From Mycobacterium sp. E796 (lineage in GTDB: Bacteria > Actinomycetota > Actinomycetes > Mycobacteriales > Mycobacteriaceae): a stretch of 62,545 nucleotides of DNA. A program made the translations under genes and the position numbers. Within the stretch, counting starts at the first letter, position 1; each line of letters starts with the position of its first letter. A model generated the notes under the pieces. The model was not told the origin of the DNA, made no database searches, and saw only the letters and a list, made by a program, of their open reading frames with translations. Below are positions 25,976 to 34,664 of the stretch, in pieces. The DNA is taken from contig NZ_LZKK01000193.1 of assembly GCF_001672815.1 (NCBI RefSeq), forward strand, positions 1 to 62,545, given 5' to 3'.

Positions 25976-26973
25976 CCGCAATCGACGTAAGCATGGCGCT
26001 ACCACCATCATTCGAGTCGGCTCAGCACATCGTCGCCGCGGAAAAACTGGGCTATCGGAGGGCCTATCTCTACGACACTCCGTTCGGAGGCGATGACGTC
26101 TGGCTGGGCTTGCACCGCGCGGCGGAGCGGACCACGACGATCGAGCTGGGTCCCGCGGTACTCATTCCGACGCAGCGCCACCCGCTGGTCAACGCCGCCG
26201 AGACCGTCTCTCTGCATCGGCGCGCGCCGGGGCGCATTGTGACCTCGTTCGGCACCGGGTTCTCCAGCCGCGCTGCCGTCGGTCAGCCGCCGATCCGATG
26301 GTCTTATATGGAGGACTACATCCGTGCCTACCAGGCGCTGCTCGCAGGTGAGGTCGTCGACTGGGAGGGCGCGGCCGTCAAGTTGATGCTGCCGTCCACG
26401 CAGGCGGATGCGCTGCCGCTGCGAATACCGTTGCTGGTGGCGGCAACCGGACCCAAGGGCGCCGGCGTCGCCAAGCGGCTCGGCGCCGATGGAGTGATCT
26501 CGATGTTCGACGTCGTTCCCGGCCAGCGCGACTTCACGCGCGCGGTGGTGGCCACCATGGGCACCGTCCTCGACGAGTGGGAGGACCTGGCCGGCGAACG
26601 GGTCCGATCGGCGGTGGGCGCCGCGTGGGCAGCGGCATATCACTTCATCTACACCACCAAGGGCGCCGACGCGCTGCGCGAGATGCCCGGCGGCTCCGCC
26701 TGGGTAGAGGTGGTCGAGAAGGTACCACAACGCTTGCGCCACCTACAGATTCATCAGGGCACCATGGTCGAGATGAATGAGGCCGACCTGGCCGCTTGGC
26801 GCGCCGGAGGCTACGCCTCCGTCCCGTCGGTCACCCTGAGCGGAACAGCCGACACGGTCGGAGAGGCCGTGGCCGCGATGGCCGACGCCGGTGCCACCGA
26901 AATCATCTTCGAACCATCGAGTCCCGACATTCCGCGTGAGCTCAACAAGTTCATGGCGGCGGTCCGCGGTTAA
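25972..26973 (+). CDS. LLM-class F420/flavin-dependent oxidoreductase
   Basis: A 333-residue luciferase-like TIM barrel: MTAIDVSMALPPSFESAQHI start, YRRAYLYDTPFGGDDVW, RTTTIELGPAVLIPTQRHP and RIVTSFGTGFSSR near the cofactor pocket, LLVAATGPKGAGVAKRLGADG in the second half. This pattern fits mycobacterial F420-dependent reductases/dehydrogenases. ATG overlaps the previous stop (ATGA), so it is the last gene of the OMT-ubiX-ubiD-esterase-DsbA run. The combination of a prenyl-FMN and an F420-type enzyme in one operon is notable. Confidence 0.82.
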   Translation: MTAIDVSMALPPSFESAQHIVAAEKLGYRRAYLYDTPFGGDDVWLGLHRAAERTTTIELGPAVLIPTQRHPLVNAAETVSLHRRAPGRIVTSFGTGFSSRAAVGQPPIRWSYMEDYIRAYQALLAGEVVDWEGAAVKLMLPSTQADALPLRIPLLVAATGPKGAGVAKRLGADGVISMFDVVPGQRDFTRAVVATMGTVLDEWEDLAGERVRSAVGAAWAAAYHFIYTTKGADALREMPGGSAWVEVVEKVPQRLRHLQIHQGTMVEMNEADLAAWRAGGYASVPSVTLSGTADTVGEAVAAMADAGATEIIFEPSSPDIPRELNKFMAAVRG

Positions 26974-26979
26974 CCGCGG
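26964..26979. terminator. 16-bp perfect palindrome between convergent LLM and IclR genes
   Basis: CCGCGGTTAACCGCGG is a perfect palindrome containing the LLM stop codon; the opposing stop lies at 26982. Position suggests a shared bidirectional terminator or a structural signal. No T-run. Confidence 0.4.
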
Positions 26980-26981
26980 TT

Positions 26982-27752
26982 CTAAAGCGCGGCCTCCTTG
27001 TCGAACTCCGAGGCGATGTCGCGGGCGACCCGCTTCAGCAGGGGAGTGATCTCCGTGGCGGATTTCAGCGTGACGCGCGCCGCGGGGCCGGAGATCGAGA
27101 TCGCGGTCAACGACGGTGCGTCGGGCACCGGCACGGCGAAGCACCGCACGCCGACCTCCTGCTCGCCCTCGTCGACCGCGTAGCCGCGCGAACGGCACAG
27201 CTCGATGTCCCGCAGCAGCTCCTTGGGCGTCGTGTGGGAGTTCTCGGTGGAGGCGGGCATCCCGGTTCGCGCCACCAGGGCACGCACCGCGTCGTTGGGC
27301 AGCTGCATCAGCAGCGCCTTGCCGACGCCGGTGCAGTGCGGATAGACGCGCCGGCCCACCTCGGTGAACATCCGCATCGAGTGCGGTGAGGGCACCTGCG
27401 CGACGTAGACGGCCATGTCGTTGTCCATGAGCGCCATGTTCGCCGTCTCACCGGTGCGCTCCACCAACTCCAGCAGATGCGGCCGCGACCACGTGCCGAC
27501 GAGCTGTGCCGCGCTCTCGCCGAGCCGGATCAGCTTGGGCCCCAACGAGTAATGCCGGTTGGGCAACTGCCGCAGGTAACCCATGCTGACCAGGGTGCGA
27601 GCGAGCCGGTGGATCGTCGGCGCCGGCAGGTCCGAACGTGCCGCGAGATCGCCGAGCGCGGCCGACCCACCCATTGTCGCCAGGATCTCGAGCAGCTCGA
27701 ACGCCCGCTCCACCGACTGAACGCCGCCCGTACGTGCAGCTTCGCGAGCCAT
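26982..27752 (-). CDS. IclR-family regulator of the glyoxylate carboligase locus
   Basis: A 256-residue IclR/AllR-type regulator: winged HTH (LGDLAARSDLPAPTIHRLAR, LPNRHYSLGPKLIRLG) followed by a full effector domain (GETANMALMDNDMAVYVAQV, PHCTGVGKALL, GYAVDEGEQEVGVRCFAVPV, ITAISISG-like end). AllR-type members sense glyoxylate or related C2 acids. Located 91 bp downstream of gcl on the same strand but with its own upstream region containing one of the TTYCG-N5-CGAAA palindromes (27800-27814), so it probably autoregulates and controls both arms of the glycolate cluster. Confidence 0.85.
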   Translation of the reverse strand: MAREAARTGGVQSVERAFELLEILATMGGSAALGDLAARSDLPAPTIHRLARTLVSMGYLRQLPNRHYSLGPKLIRLGESAAQLVGTWSRPHLLELVERTGETANMALMDNDMAVYVAQVPSPHSMRMFTEVGRRVYPHCTGVGKALLMQLPNDAVRALVARTGMPASTENSHTTPKELLRDIELCRSRGYAVDEGEQEVGVRCFAVPVPDAPSLTAISISGPAARVTLKSATEITPLLKRVARDIASEFDKEAAL

Positions 27753-27799
27753 CACCGCTTCCGATCCAGCCCCGAGGGCCCGTCATCCCGCCTGCGCTT

Positions 27800-27814
27800 T
27801 TTCGTATCACGGAA
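27800..27814. promoter_or_regulatory. IclR-type operator upstream of the IclR regulator
   Basis: TTTCG-TATCA-CGGAA; the reverse complement is TTCCG-TGATA-CGAAA, matching the site at 31578-31592 in both arms and in the ATA of the spacer. It lies 48 bp upstream of the regulator start codon. Confidence 0.6.
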
Positions 27815-27842
27815 TTGACGTCGACAGCAAGCAGCGCCGTGG

Positions 27843-29609
27843 TCAGTCGGCGGGCAGCGTCGCGAGCTCGTTGTGTTCGGTGACGTTGTCGATCTCGGTG
27901 CCCATGGCGATGTTGGTGACCCGCTCCAGGAATACCTCGACCACGACGGGGACCTTGTGTTCGCGCGCGAGCTGTTGCGCCCGGGCGAGCGCCGGGCCGA
28001 TGCCGGACGGCTCGGTGACCTGAATGGCCTTGCAGCCCAGCCCTTCCACGACGCTGCGGTGGTCGACGCCGTATCCCTTGGGCAGGTCGGTGTCGCCGTC
28101 TTCCTGGGCGTTGATGTTGTCGAAGGCCAGCGAGACGCAGTAATCCATGTCGAAGTTCAGCTGGGCCTGGCGGATGAGCCCGAGGTAGGAGTTGTTCACC
28201 ACCACGTGGACGTACGGCAGGTTGAATTGCGCGCCGACGGCGAGTTCCTCGATCAGGAATTGGAAGTCGTAGTCGCCGGACAAACCGACAACGGTGGCGG
28301 TCGGGTCCGCGGTGACCACGCCCAGTGCGGCGGGTACGGTCCAGCCGAGCGGTCCGGCCTGCCCACAGTTGATCCAGTGCCGGGGCTTGAACACTTTGAG
28401 GAATTGGCCGCCGGCGATCTGCGAGAGCCCGATCGCCGTGACGTAGCGGACGTCGCGGCCGAAGGCGCGGTTCATCTCCTCGTACACGCGCTGCGGCTTG
28501 ATAGGGACATCGTCGAAGTGGGTCTTGCGATGCATTGTCTTCTTGCGGCGTTGGCAGTCACCGACCCAGCCATTCCAGTCCGGCATCGTGCCGGCGGCGG
28601 CCCGCGCCGTCGCGAGCGCAACCAGCAGTTCGAGCGCCGCCTTGGCGTCGGAGACGATGCCGAGGTCGGGCGGAAACACGCGCCCGATCTGGGTGGGCTC
28701 GATGTCGATGTGTACGAAGCGGCGGCCGCGGCGGTAGGTCTCCAGCCCGCCGGTGTGACGGTTGGCCCAGCGGTTTCCGATCCCGAGCACAAAATCGGAC
28801 TCGAGCATGCTGGCGTTTCCGTAGCGATGCGCGGTCTGCAGCCCGACCATGCCGGCGGCCAGCGGATGGTCGTCGGGGATCGCGCCCCAGCCCATCAGCG
28901 TGGGCACCACGGGGACGTTGAGCACCTCGGCCAGTTCGACGAGCAGGTCGCACGCGTCGGCGTTGATGATGCCCCCGCCCGCGACGATGAGCGGGCGTCG
29001 CGCCGTCTGCAACATGTCGAGCGCCTTGTTGATCTGCGCGGGGCCGGCGCAGGGTTTGTACACGGGCAGCGGGGCGTAAGTCGTTGGGTCGAAGTCGATC
29101 TCGGCGAGCTGCACGTCGATGGGCAGGTCGATCAGCACCGGCCCGGGCCGGCCCGATCGCATCAGGTGGAACGCCTGGGCGAACGCGCCGGGCACCTGCC
29201 CAGGCTCCAGCACCGTCATGGCCATCTTGGTCACCGGCGCCGCGATCGCGGCGATGTCGACGGCCTGGAAGTCCTCCTTGTGCAACTTGTTCACCGGCGC
29301 CTGACCGGTGATCGCCAGGATCGGGATGGAATCCGCGCTGGCCGAATATAACCCGGTGATCATGTCGGTGCCCGCCGGGCCGGAGGTGCCGACGCAGACG
29401 CCGATGTTGCCGGGCGCGGCGCGGGTGTACCCCTCGGCCATGTGGCTGGCGGCCTCGACGTGCCGGGCCAGCACGTGCCTGATCCCGCCGTGGGCGCGCA
29501 TCGCCGAATAGAACGGGTTGATCGCCGCACCGGGCAGTCCGAAAGCCTGTGTGGCGCCTTCGATCTCGAGAATCCTGACGGCCGCGTCGACCGTGCGCAT
29601 CCGGGTCAT
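27843..29609 (-). CDS. gcl: Glyoxylate carboligase (tartronate-semialdehyde synthase)
   Basis: A 588-residue TPP/FAD enzyme joining two glyoxylates to tartronate semialdehyde and CO2. Strong match to E. coli Gcl: [19 protein letters not shown] with Val at residue 51 where other TPP enzymes have the catalytic Glu (the Gcl hallmark), [56 protein letters not shown] block, and the PP-domain motif [15 protein letters not shown] ending in NN. It is 4 bp downstream of glxR in the minus-strand operon hyi-glxR-gcl. Confidence 0.93.
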   Translation of the reverse strand: MTRMRTVDAAVRILEIEGATQAFGLPGAAINPFYSAMRAHGGIRHVLARHVEAASHMAEGYTRAAPGNIGVCVGTSGPAGTDMITGLYSASADSIPILAITGQAPVNKLHKEDFQAVDIAAIAAPVTKMAMTVLEPGQVPGAFAQAFHLMRSGRPGPVLIDLPIDVQLAEIDFDPTTYAPLPVYKPCAGPAQINKALDMLQTARRPLIVAGGGIINADACDLLVELAEVLNVPVVPTLMGWGAIPDDHPLAAGMVGLQTAHRYGNASMLESDFVLGIGNRWANRHTGGLETYRRGRRFVHIDIEPTQIGRVFPPDLGIVSDAKAALELLVALATARAAAGTMPDWNGWVGDCQRRKKTMHRKTHFDDVPIKPQRVYEEMNRAFGRDVRYVTAIGLSQIAGGQFLKVFKPRHWINCGQAGPLGWTVPAALGVVTADPTATVVGLSGDYDFQFLIEELAVGAQFNLPYVHVVVNNSYLGLIRQAQLNFDMDYCVSLAFDNINAQEDGDTDLPKGYGVDHRSVVEGLGCKAIQVTEPSGIGPALARAQQLAREHKVPVVVEVFLERVTNIAMGTEIDNVTEHNELATLPAD

Positions 29610-29613
29610 CGGG

Positions 29614-30498
29614 CTAGCTTTCCCCGCGGCCCGACAACCGCTCGACGCCCAGCAGCAGGCCCGAGTGATCGAGGCCGCCGTCGCCGTTGGCGAGCGCGGA
29701 CGCCATCAGCTGCGCGACGACCGTCCCCAGTGGGATGACGACGTCGGCCTCGCGGGCCGCGCTGGTCACGATGCCCATGTCCTTGTGGTGCAGTTCGATC
29801 CGGAAGCCCGGCTCGAAGTTGCGGGCCAGCATCTTCGCGGCCTTCTGATCCAGCACCGCCGAGCCGGCCAGGCCGCCGCCCAGCACCTTGACCGCCGCTT
29901 CCAGATCGACCCCGTAGGCTCGCAGAAACGTGATCGCCTCGGCGAGGAGTTCGATGTTTCCCGCGACGATCAGTTGGTTGGCGGCCTTGACGGTCTGACC
30001 GGCCCCGTTGGGGCCGACGTGGACGATCGTCTTGCCGACGACTTCCAGGATCGGCTTGGCGTCGGCGAAGTCGCGATCGGTGGCCCCGACCATGATCGAC
30101 AGCGACGCGTTCTTGGCGCCGGCCTCACCGCCGGATACCGGGGCGTCGATCATGCGCAGGCCCCGTCGCCCCGCCTCCTCAGCCAGCTCCTTGCTGACGT
30201 CTGGGCGGATCGAGGAGAAGTCGATCACCAGGGTTTCGGGCTGCGCATGCGCGAAAACGCCGCCCTCCGCGGACAACACGTCTTGCGCGTCGGGGGAGTC
30301 GGGGACCATGACGGCCACCACGTCGGCGTCTTTGACCGCCTCTCCGATCGACTCCGCCGCGGCCCCGCCGGCTTCGACGAGCGCGCCGGTGCGCCCCGGC
30401 GAACGGTTATAGCCGATGACCGTGTGGCCTGCCCGGGCCAGGTGGCATGCCATGGGGCTGCCCATGATGCCCAACCCGATGAAAGCGATGGTGCTCAT
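29614..30498 (-). CDS. glxR: 2-hydroxy-3-oxopropionate (tartronate semialdehyde) reductase
   Basis: A 294-residue beta-hydroxyacid dehydrogenase reducing tartronate semialdehyde to D-glycerate with NAD(P)H. N-terminal [19 protein letters not shown] (dinucleotide fold), substrate-binding [11 protein letters not shown] (118-128), catalytic TVKAANQ with K171 and N174, and the all-alpha C-terminal domain ([13 protein letters not shown]). Its ATG overlaps the hyi stop (ATGA) and it lies 4 bp before gcl, the classical functional partner. Confidence 0.92.
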   Translation of the reverse strand: MSTIAFIGLGIMGSPMACHLARAGHTVIGYNRSPGRTGALVEAGGAAAESIGEAVKDADVVAVMVPDSPDAQDVLSAEGGVFAHAQPETLVIDFSSIRPDVSKELAEEAGRRGLRMIDAPVSGGEAGAKNASLSIMVGATDRDFADAKPILEVVGKTIVHVGPNGAGQTVKAANQLIVAGNIELLAEAITFLRAYGVDLEAAVKVLGGGLAGSAVLDQKAAKMLARNFEPGFRIELHHKDMGIVTSAAREADVVIPLGTVVAQLMASALANGDGGLDHSGLLLGVERLSGRGES

Positions 30499-31355
30499 TG
30501 GTTCCTCGTTCCCGCGTGTGCCGCAAGCGATTCGATGTTGAGCCCGCCGCGGCCCCGCTCTGCCGTCGGCAGCCAGTCGAAGGTGTCGGGCCGGCTGGGC
30601 TTGTATTCCAGGCCGATATACCCGTCATACCCGCGATCGAGCAGTATTCCGACGTATTTGTCGAGCGCGATCTCGCCGGTCCCCGGCTCGCCGCGACCGG
30701 GCGCATCCGCGATCTGGACGTGGCCGACGCGGTCGGCATGCGCATGCAGCGCGGCAGCCACATCGTCGCCATTGACGTAGAGGTGGTAGAGATCGGCCAG
30801 CACGCGCAGGTTTTCGTACCCCGACCGGCTGCGTACGCGCTCGACGACCCGGACCGCGTCCGCCAGGGTCCTGAGGGGGTAGCGGGGCGCGCCGCTGACC
30901 GGCTCGATCAGCACCGTCGCGCCGATGCGTTGGGCGGCCTGAGCCGCGTACGCGAGATTCTCGGCCGCGATGTCGTCCTGGACCGCCGCCGAAAAGCCCT
31001 CGACGCGGTTTCCGTAGAGCGCGTTGAAGGCTCGGGTGCCCAGCGTCTTCGCGATGTCGACGGCGACGTCCACGCTGTCCCGGAACGCGGTCACCGACGC
31101 GGGGTCGGACACGATGCCCCGGTCGCCGGCGGGCATGTCACCGGCCGCGAAGTTCAGCCCGCTCAGCTGAACCCCGGCGTCGCGGATGGCGCGGACGAAC
31201 GGTTCCACGTCCCCGTCCGGCGGTGCCGCCTCGGCGAACGGCCACCAGAATTCCACCGCATCAAAGCCCGCCCGCCGGGCGGCCTCGGGCCGCTTGAGCA
31301 CGGGCAGATCGGTGAACAGGATCGAACAGTTCACCGTGTAGGTCGCTGGCGACAC
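30495..31355 (-). CDS. hyi: Hydroxypyruvate isomerase (TIM-barrel, Hyi family)
   Basis: A 286-residue xylose-isomerase-like TIM barrel interconverting hydroxypyruvate and tartronate semialdehyde. Typical start YTVNCSILFTDLPVLKRPEA, FDAVEFWWPF, FNALYGNR, TVLIEPVSG (acidic metal ligand), VLADLYHLYVNGDD, GHVQIADAPGRGEPGTG and GYIGLEYKP. GTG 31355 is preferred because GGGAGGG lies 7 nt upstream; the frame is open to 31445 but that part overlaps the operator region. First gene of the minus-strand operon hyi-glxR-gcl. Confidence 0.88.
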   Translation of the reverse strand: MSPATYTVNCSILFTDLPVLKRPEAARRAGFDAVEFWWPFAEAAPPDGDVEPFVRAIRDAGVQLSGLNFAAGDMPAGDRGIVSDPASVTAFRDSVDVAVDIAKTLGTRAFNALYGNRVEGFSAAVQDDIAAENLAYAAQAAQRIGATVLIEPVSGAPRYPLRTLADAVRVVERVRSRSGYENLRVLADLYHLYVNGDDVAAALHAHADRVGHVQIADAPGRGEPGTGEIALDKYVGILLDRGYDGYIGLEYKPSRPDTFDWLPTAERGRGGLNIESLAAHAGTRNQ

Positions 31356-31377
31356 GGCACTTCCCTCCCGGTACTGG

Positions 31378-31413
31378 TTTCGCAATACGAAATAAATAAG
31401 TCGAATAACGGAA
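31378..31413. promoter_or_regulatory. Two adjacent IclR-type operators upstream of hyi
   Basis: TTTCG-CAATA-CGAAA (31378-31392) has perfect 5-bp arms. A weaker one, AGTCG-AATAA-CGGAA (31399-31413), lies 21 bp (about two helical turns) away. Both sit just upstream of the hyi ribosome site in the divergent hyi/glcD promoter region. Confidence 0.6.
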
Positions 31414-31577
31414 TCAGTGAAGGCCTTCCGCGGGTGGGTTGTCAACCGCTGGGGAGCCGTTTCCTGCGTGACGGCCGGTCAGCCGCGGTGCAGTTGGAGG
31501 CAGGACTTACTGACAACGCGGGTTTCCTTTGACAGTCAAACGTGAGCCATGCCACGGTGGCATTCACGAAATAGCAA

Positions 31578-31592
31578 TTCCGACATACGAAA
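31578..31592. promoter_or_regulatory. IclR-type operator upstream of the GlcD-like gene
   Basis: TTCCG-ACATA-CGAAA, 12 bp before the ATG of the GlcD-like oxidase. Such a site would block transcription or initiation if bound. Same pattern as 27800-27814 and 31378-31392. Confidence 0.6.
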
Positions 31593-31604
31593 TGGAACGC
31601 GTTA

Positions 31605-32975
31605 ATGACGGCACTGGACGAACGCGGCGGCGGCCTGCTCACCAGCATCCCGAACGTGGCTGTGCTCACCGACCCGGACGTGATCGAAAGCTATCGACAA
31701 GACCGGGCCAAAGATCCCGACGCCGGGCACCCGTTGGCGGTGGTGCGGGCCAAGAGCACCGAGGACGTTGTGGCGGTGATGCGCTGGGCGACCGCGGCCG
31801 GCGTTCCGGTGGTGCCGCGCGGCGCCGGTTCCGGTTTGTCGGGAGGCGCCACCGCGCTCGACGGCGGCATCGTGTTGACCACCGAGCTGATGCGCCACGT
31901 CGAGGTCGACCCGGTGACGCGCACCGCGGTGGTGCAGCCGGGGCTCACCAACGCCGAGGTCAAGCGGGCGGTCGCGGAGCACGGGTTGTGGTATCCCCCG
32001 GACCCGTCGTCCTTCGAATTCTGTTCCATCGGCGGCAACGCCGCGACCAACGCGGGCGGCCTGTGCTGCGTGAAGTACGGCGTCACAACCGATTACATTC
32101 TCGGGCTCGAAGTCGTCCTCGCCGACGGGACCGTGGTGCGACTCGGCGGGCCGCGCCTCAAGGACTCGGCCGGCCTGTCGTTGACCAAGCTGTTCGTGGG
32201 AAGCGAGGGCACGCTCGGCGTCATCACCGAGCTGACGCTGCGACTGCTGCCCCCGCAGCCGCCGGCCAGCACCGTGGTGGCCTCGTTCTCGTCGGTACGC
32301 GACGCCACGGAAGCGGTCTGCAACATCACCCGCGTCATGCGGCCCGCGATGCTCGAGTTCATGGACCACACCACGATCGCCGCGGTCGAAAGCCGCCTCA
32401 GGATGGGCCTGGATCTCAGCGCCCGCGCGATGCTCATCGCCCAGTCCGACTCACCCGGCGACCGCGAGAGCGAAATGGCTTTCATCGCACAGGTTTTCAC
32501 GCACGCCAATGCGACGGACGTCTTCGCCACCGACGACCCGGACGAGGGCGAGGCGTTCACCGCCGCGCGGCGGTTCGCCATCCCGGCCGTCGAGCGCCTC
32601 GGCGACCTGTTGCTCGAGGACGTCGGCGTGCCACTGCCGGCGCTACCCGCGCTGGTCGAAGGCATCGAGGCCATCGCCAAGGAGCGCGACATCGTCTGCG
32701 CGGTCATCGCGCACGCCGGCGACGGCAACACCCACCCGCTGATCGTGCACGACCCGAGCGATCCCGACCAGTCGCGCCGCGCGCACCTCGCGTTCGGCGA
32801 AATCATGCACCTCGCACTCGAACTCGGCGGCACCATCACCGGCGAGCATGGGGTGGGGCGGCTCAAGAAGGCCTGGCTGCCGGATCAGGTGGGCCCCGAC
32901 GTGATGGAACTGACCCGCCGCATCAAGCGGGCCCTCGACCCGCAGAACATCCTCAACCCCGGGGCGGTGCTCTAG
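31605..32975 (+). CDS. Glycolate oxidase GlcD-like FAD-linked dehydrogenase
   Basis: A 456-residue VAO-family flavoenzyme. PRGAGSGLSGGA (72-83) binds FAD pyrophosphate; SIGGNAATNAGGL, LFVGSEGTLGVITELTLRLL and the C-terminal substrate/metal motif AHAGDGNTHPLI plus TGEHGVGRLKKAWL and DPQNILNPG match GlcD/D-lactate dehydrogenases. Glycolate rather than D-lactate is favoured by the divergent gcl-glxR-hyi operon. No GlcE or GlcF is encoded beside it, so it acts alone or with another acceptor. The permease ATG follows its stop with no gap. Confidence 0.87.
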   Translation: MTALDERGGGLLTSIPNVAVLTDPDVIESYRQDRAKDPDAGHPLAVVRAKSTEDVVAVMRWATAAGVPVVPRGAGSGLSGGATALDGGIVLTTELMRHVEVDPVTRTAVVQPGLTNAEVKRAVAEHGLWYPPDPSSFEFCSIGGNAATNAGGLCCVKYGVTTDYILGLEVVLADGTVVRLGGPRLKDSAGLSLTKLFVGSEGTLGVITELTLRLLPPQPPASTVVASFSSVRDATEAVCNITRVMRPAMLEFMDHTTIAAVESRLRMGLDLSARAMLIAQSDSPGDRESEMAFIAQVFTHANATDVFATDDPDEGEAFTAARRFAIPAVERLGDLLLEDVGVPLPALPALVEGIEAIAKERDIVCAVIAHAGDGNTHPLIVHDPSDPDQSRRAHLAFGEIMHLALELGGTITGEHGVGRLKKAWLPDQVGPDVMELTRRIKRALDPQNILNPGAVL

Positions 32976-34664
32976 ATGTTTCAACCCGACTTCACCCCCG
33001 TCGCGCATTCCCTCGGCTGGAGCGCCGCCGTCGCCGCGCTGCCGTTGGTCATCATGTTCGTCCTGCTCGGCGGGCTTCGGGTACGCGCGCCCATCGCCGC
33101 CGCCGTCGGCGTCGGAACCGCGGCCCTCATCGCGTGGGGCGTCTATCACATGCCCGTCGCGCAGGTCGCCGACTCGGCCGTGCTCGGGTTCGCCTACGGC
33201 ATGTTCCCCATTATGTGGTTGGTGCTCAACGCGATCTGGATCTACAACCTGACCGTGCAGACCGGCCATCGCGACGTGCTGTGCAGGTCCATGGCGTCGA
33301 TCTCCCCGGACCACCGGATCCAGGCCGTCATCGTCGCGTTCTGCTTCGGCGCGCTGATCGAGGGCCTGGCCGGCTTCGGTACCCCGGTCGCCATCACGTC
33401 GCTGATGCTGGTCGCGCTGCGCTTCTCGCCGTTGAAGGCCGCCTCGGTGGCGCTGGTGGCCAACACCGCGCCGGTGGCGTTCGCCTCCTTGGGAATCCCG
33501 ATCGTCGCGCTGTCGGGGGTCACCGGTCTGCCGCTGGACACGCTCGGCGCAATGGTCGGTCGGCAAACACCGATCTTGGCCTGCATCGTGCCGTTCATCC
33601 TGATCTTCATGGTCGACGGTCGCAACGGCCTCAAGCATGCGTGGCCGGCGGCCGCGATGGGCGGCGGCGTCTACGCGATCGTCCAATTCCTTTGCTCCAA
33701 CTTCTTTTCCGTGGAGCTCACCGACATCGCCGGATCGATCATCAGCGCCGGCTCCATCGTGTTGTTGCTGCGGGTGTGGCGTCCGAAGGCGCCACTGACC
33801 GGCGCGCCGGAAGAGGTGGCGGTAACACATGAAACGGAAAGCGCCGCAGCGGCATTGGGCCGCCTGGATGGGGCGGTGCTGACCGCGCCCGCGGCGAGCG
33901 GGGTGCGTGACGAGGTGGTCGACTCCCGCAAGGACGTCCTGCTGGCCTACGCGCCGTACGTGATGGTAACGGTGATCTTCTCGCTGTCGATGTGGAAGCC
34001 GTTCACCGCCCTGCTCAAGCACGGCGGCACCAGCATCGCGTGGCCCGGGCTGCACGTCGCCAACGCCGCGCACAAGGTCTCCCCGCTGACCACCTACAAG
34101 CTCGACTTCCTTTCCGCCGCCGGCACTTTGCTTTTCGTCAGCGGACTGCTCACCATGCTCGTGCTACGGACTTCGGTGGGCCAGGCGGTGCGGGCATACG
34201 CGCAGGCGGCGATCCAATTGCGCAGCGCCGCACTCACCGTCGGGCTGGTGCTGGCGCTCGCGTACCTGTTGAACCTGTCCGGCGAGACCACCACGCTGGG
34301 CCTGTGGATCGCGGGCGCCGGCGGCCTGCTCGGGATCGTCGCCCCGATCATCGGCTGGCTCGGGGTCACCGTCACCGGATCGGACACCTCCTCCAACTCG
34401 CTCTTCGGGGTGCTGCAGGTCAGCGCCGCGCACGCGGCCGGGCTGAGCCCCACCCTGCTGGCGGCGGCCAACTCGTCGGGCGGCGTGATCGGGAAGATGC
34501 TCTCGCCGCAGAGCCTGGTCATCGCGACCGCCGCGGTGCAGATGAAGGGCAAAGAGGGGGACCTGTTCCGCACGGTATTCAAGTGGAGCCTGCTGCTGCT
34601 GGCGCTGATGTGTGTGCTGGTGTACCTGCAAAGCACCCCGTGGCTCGGCTGGATGGTCGTTTGA
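32976..34664 (+). CDS. L-lactate/glycolate permease (LctP/GlcA family)
   Basis: A 562-residue polytopic membrane protein of the lactate permease family. Many hydrophobic spans are visible (ALPLVIMFVLLGGLRV, MFPIMWLVLNAIWIYNL), with the family-typical GALIEGLAGFGTPVAITSLM motif, NTAPVAFASLGIP, GSDTSSNSLFGVLQV and the late SGGVIGKMLSPQSLVIAT. A polar cytoplasmic loop lies near residues 270-315. It imports lactate or glycolate by proton symport. The gene is sandwiched without gaps between the GlcD-like oxidase and glycerate kinase, so glycolate is the likely substrate. Confidence 0.88.
   Translation: MFQPDFTPVAHSLGWSAAVAALPLVIMFVLLGGLRVRAPIAAAVGVGTAALIAWGVYHMPVAQVADSAVLGFAYGMFPIMWLVLNAIWIYNLTVQTGHRDVLCRSMASISPDHRIQAVIVAFCFGALIEGLAGFGTPVAITSLMLVALRFSPLKAASVALVANTAPVAFASLGIPIVALSGVTGLPLDTLGAMVGRQTPILACIVPFILIFMVDGRNGLKHAWPAAAMGGGVYAIVQFLCSNFFSVELTDIAGSIISAGSIVLLLRVWRPKAPLTGAPEEVAVTHETESAAAALGRLDGAVLTAPAASGVRDEVVDSRKDVLLAYAPYVMVTVIFSLSMWKPFTALLKHGGTSIAWPGLHVANAAHKVSPLTTYKLDFLSAAGTLLFVSGLLTMLVLRTSVGQAVRAYAQAAIQLRSAALTVGLVLALAYLLNLSGETTTLGLWIAGAGGLLGIVAPIIGWLGVTVTGSDTSSNSLFGVLQVSAAHAAGLSPTLLAAANSSGGVIGKMLSPQSLVIATAAVQMKGKEGDLFRTVFKWSLLLLALMCVLVYLQSTPWLGWMVV

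Noticed and set aside
27873..29351. Long plus-strand frame opposite gcl
   Set aside because: Antisense shadow; gcl on the other strand matches a known enzyme over its full length.
31529..33832. 767-codon plus-strand frame across the GlcD-like gene and the permease
   Set aside because: Out-of-frame shadow, Arg-rich; the overlapping frames carry clear family motifs.
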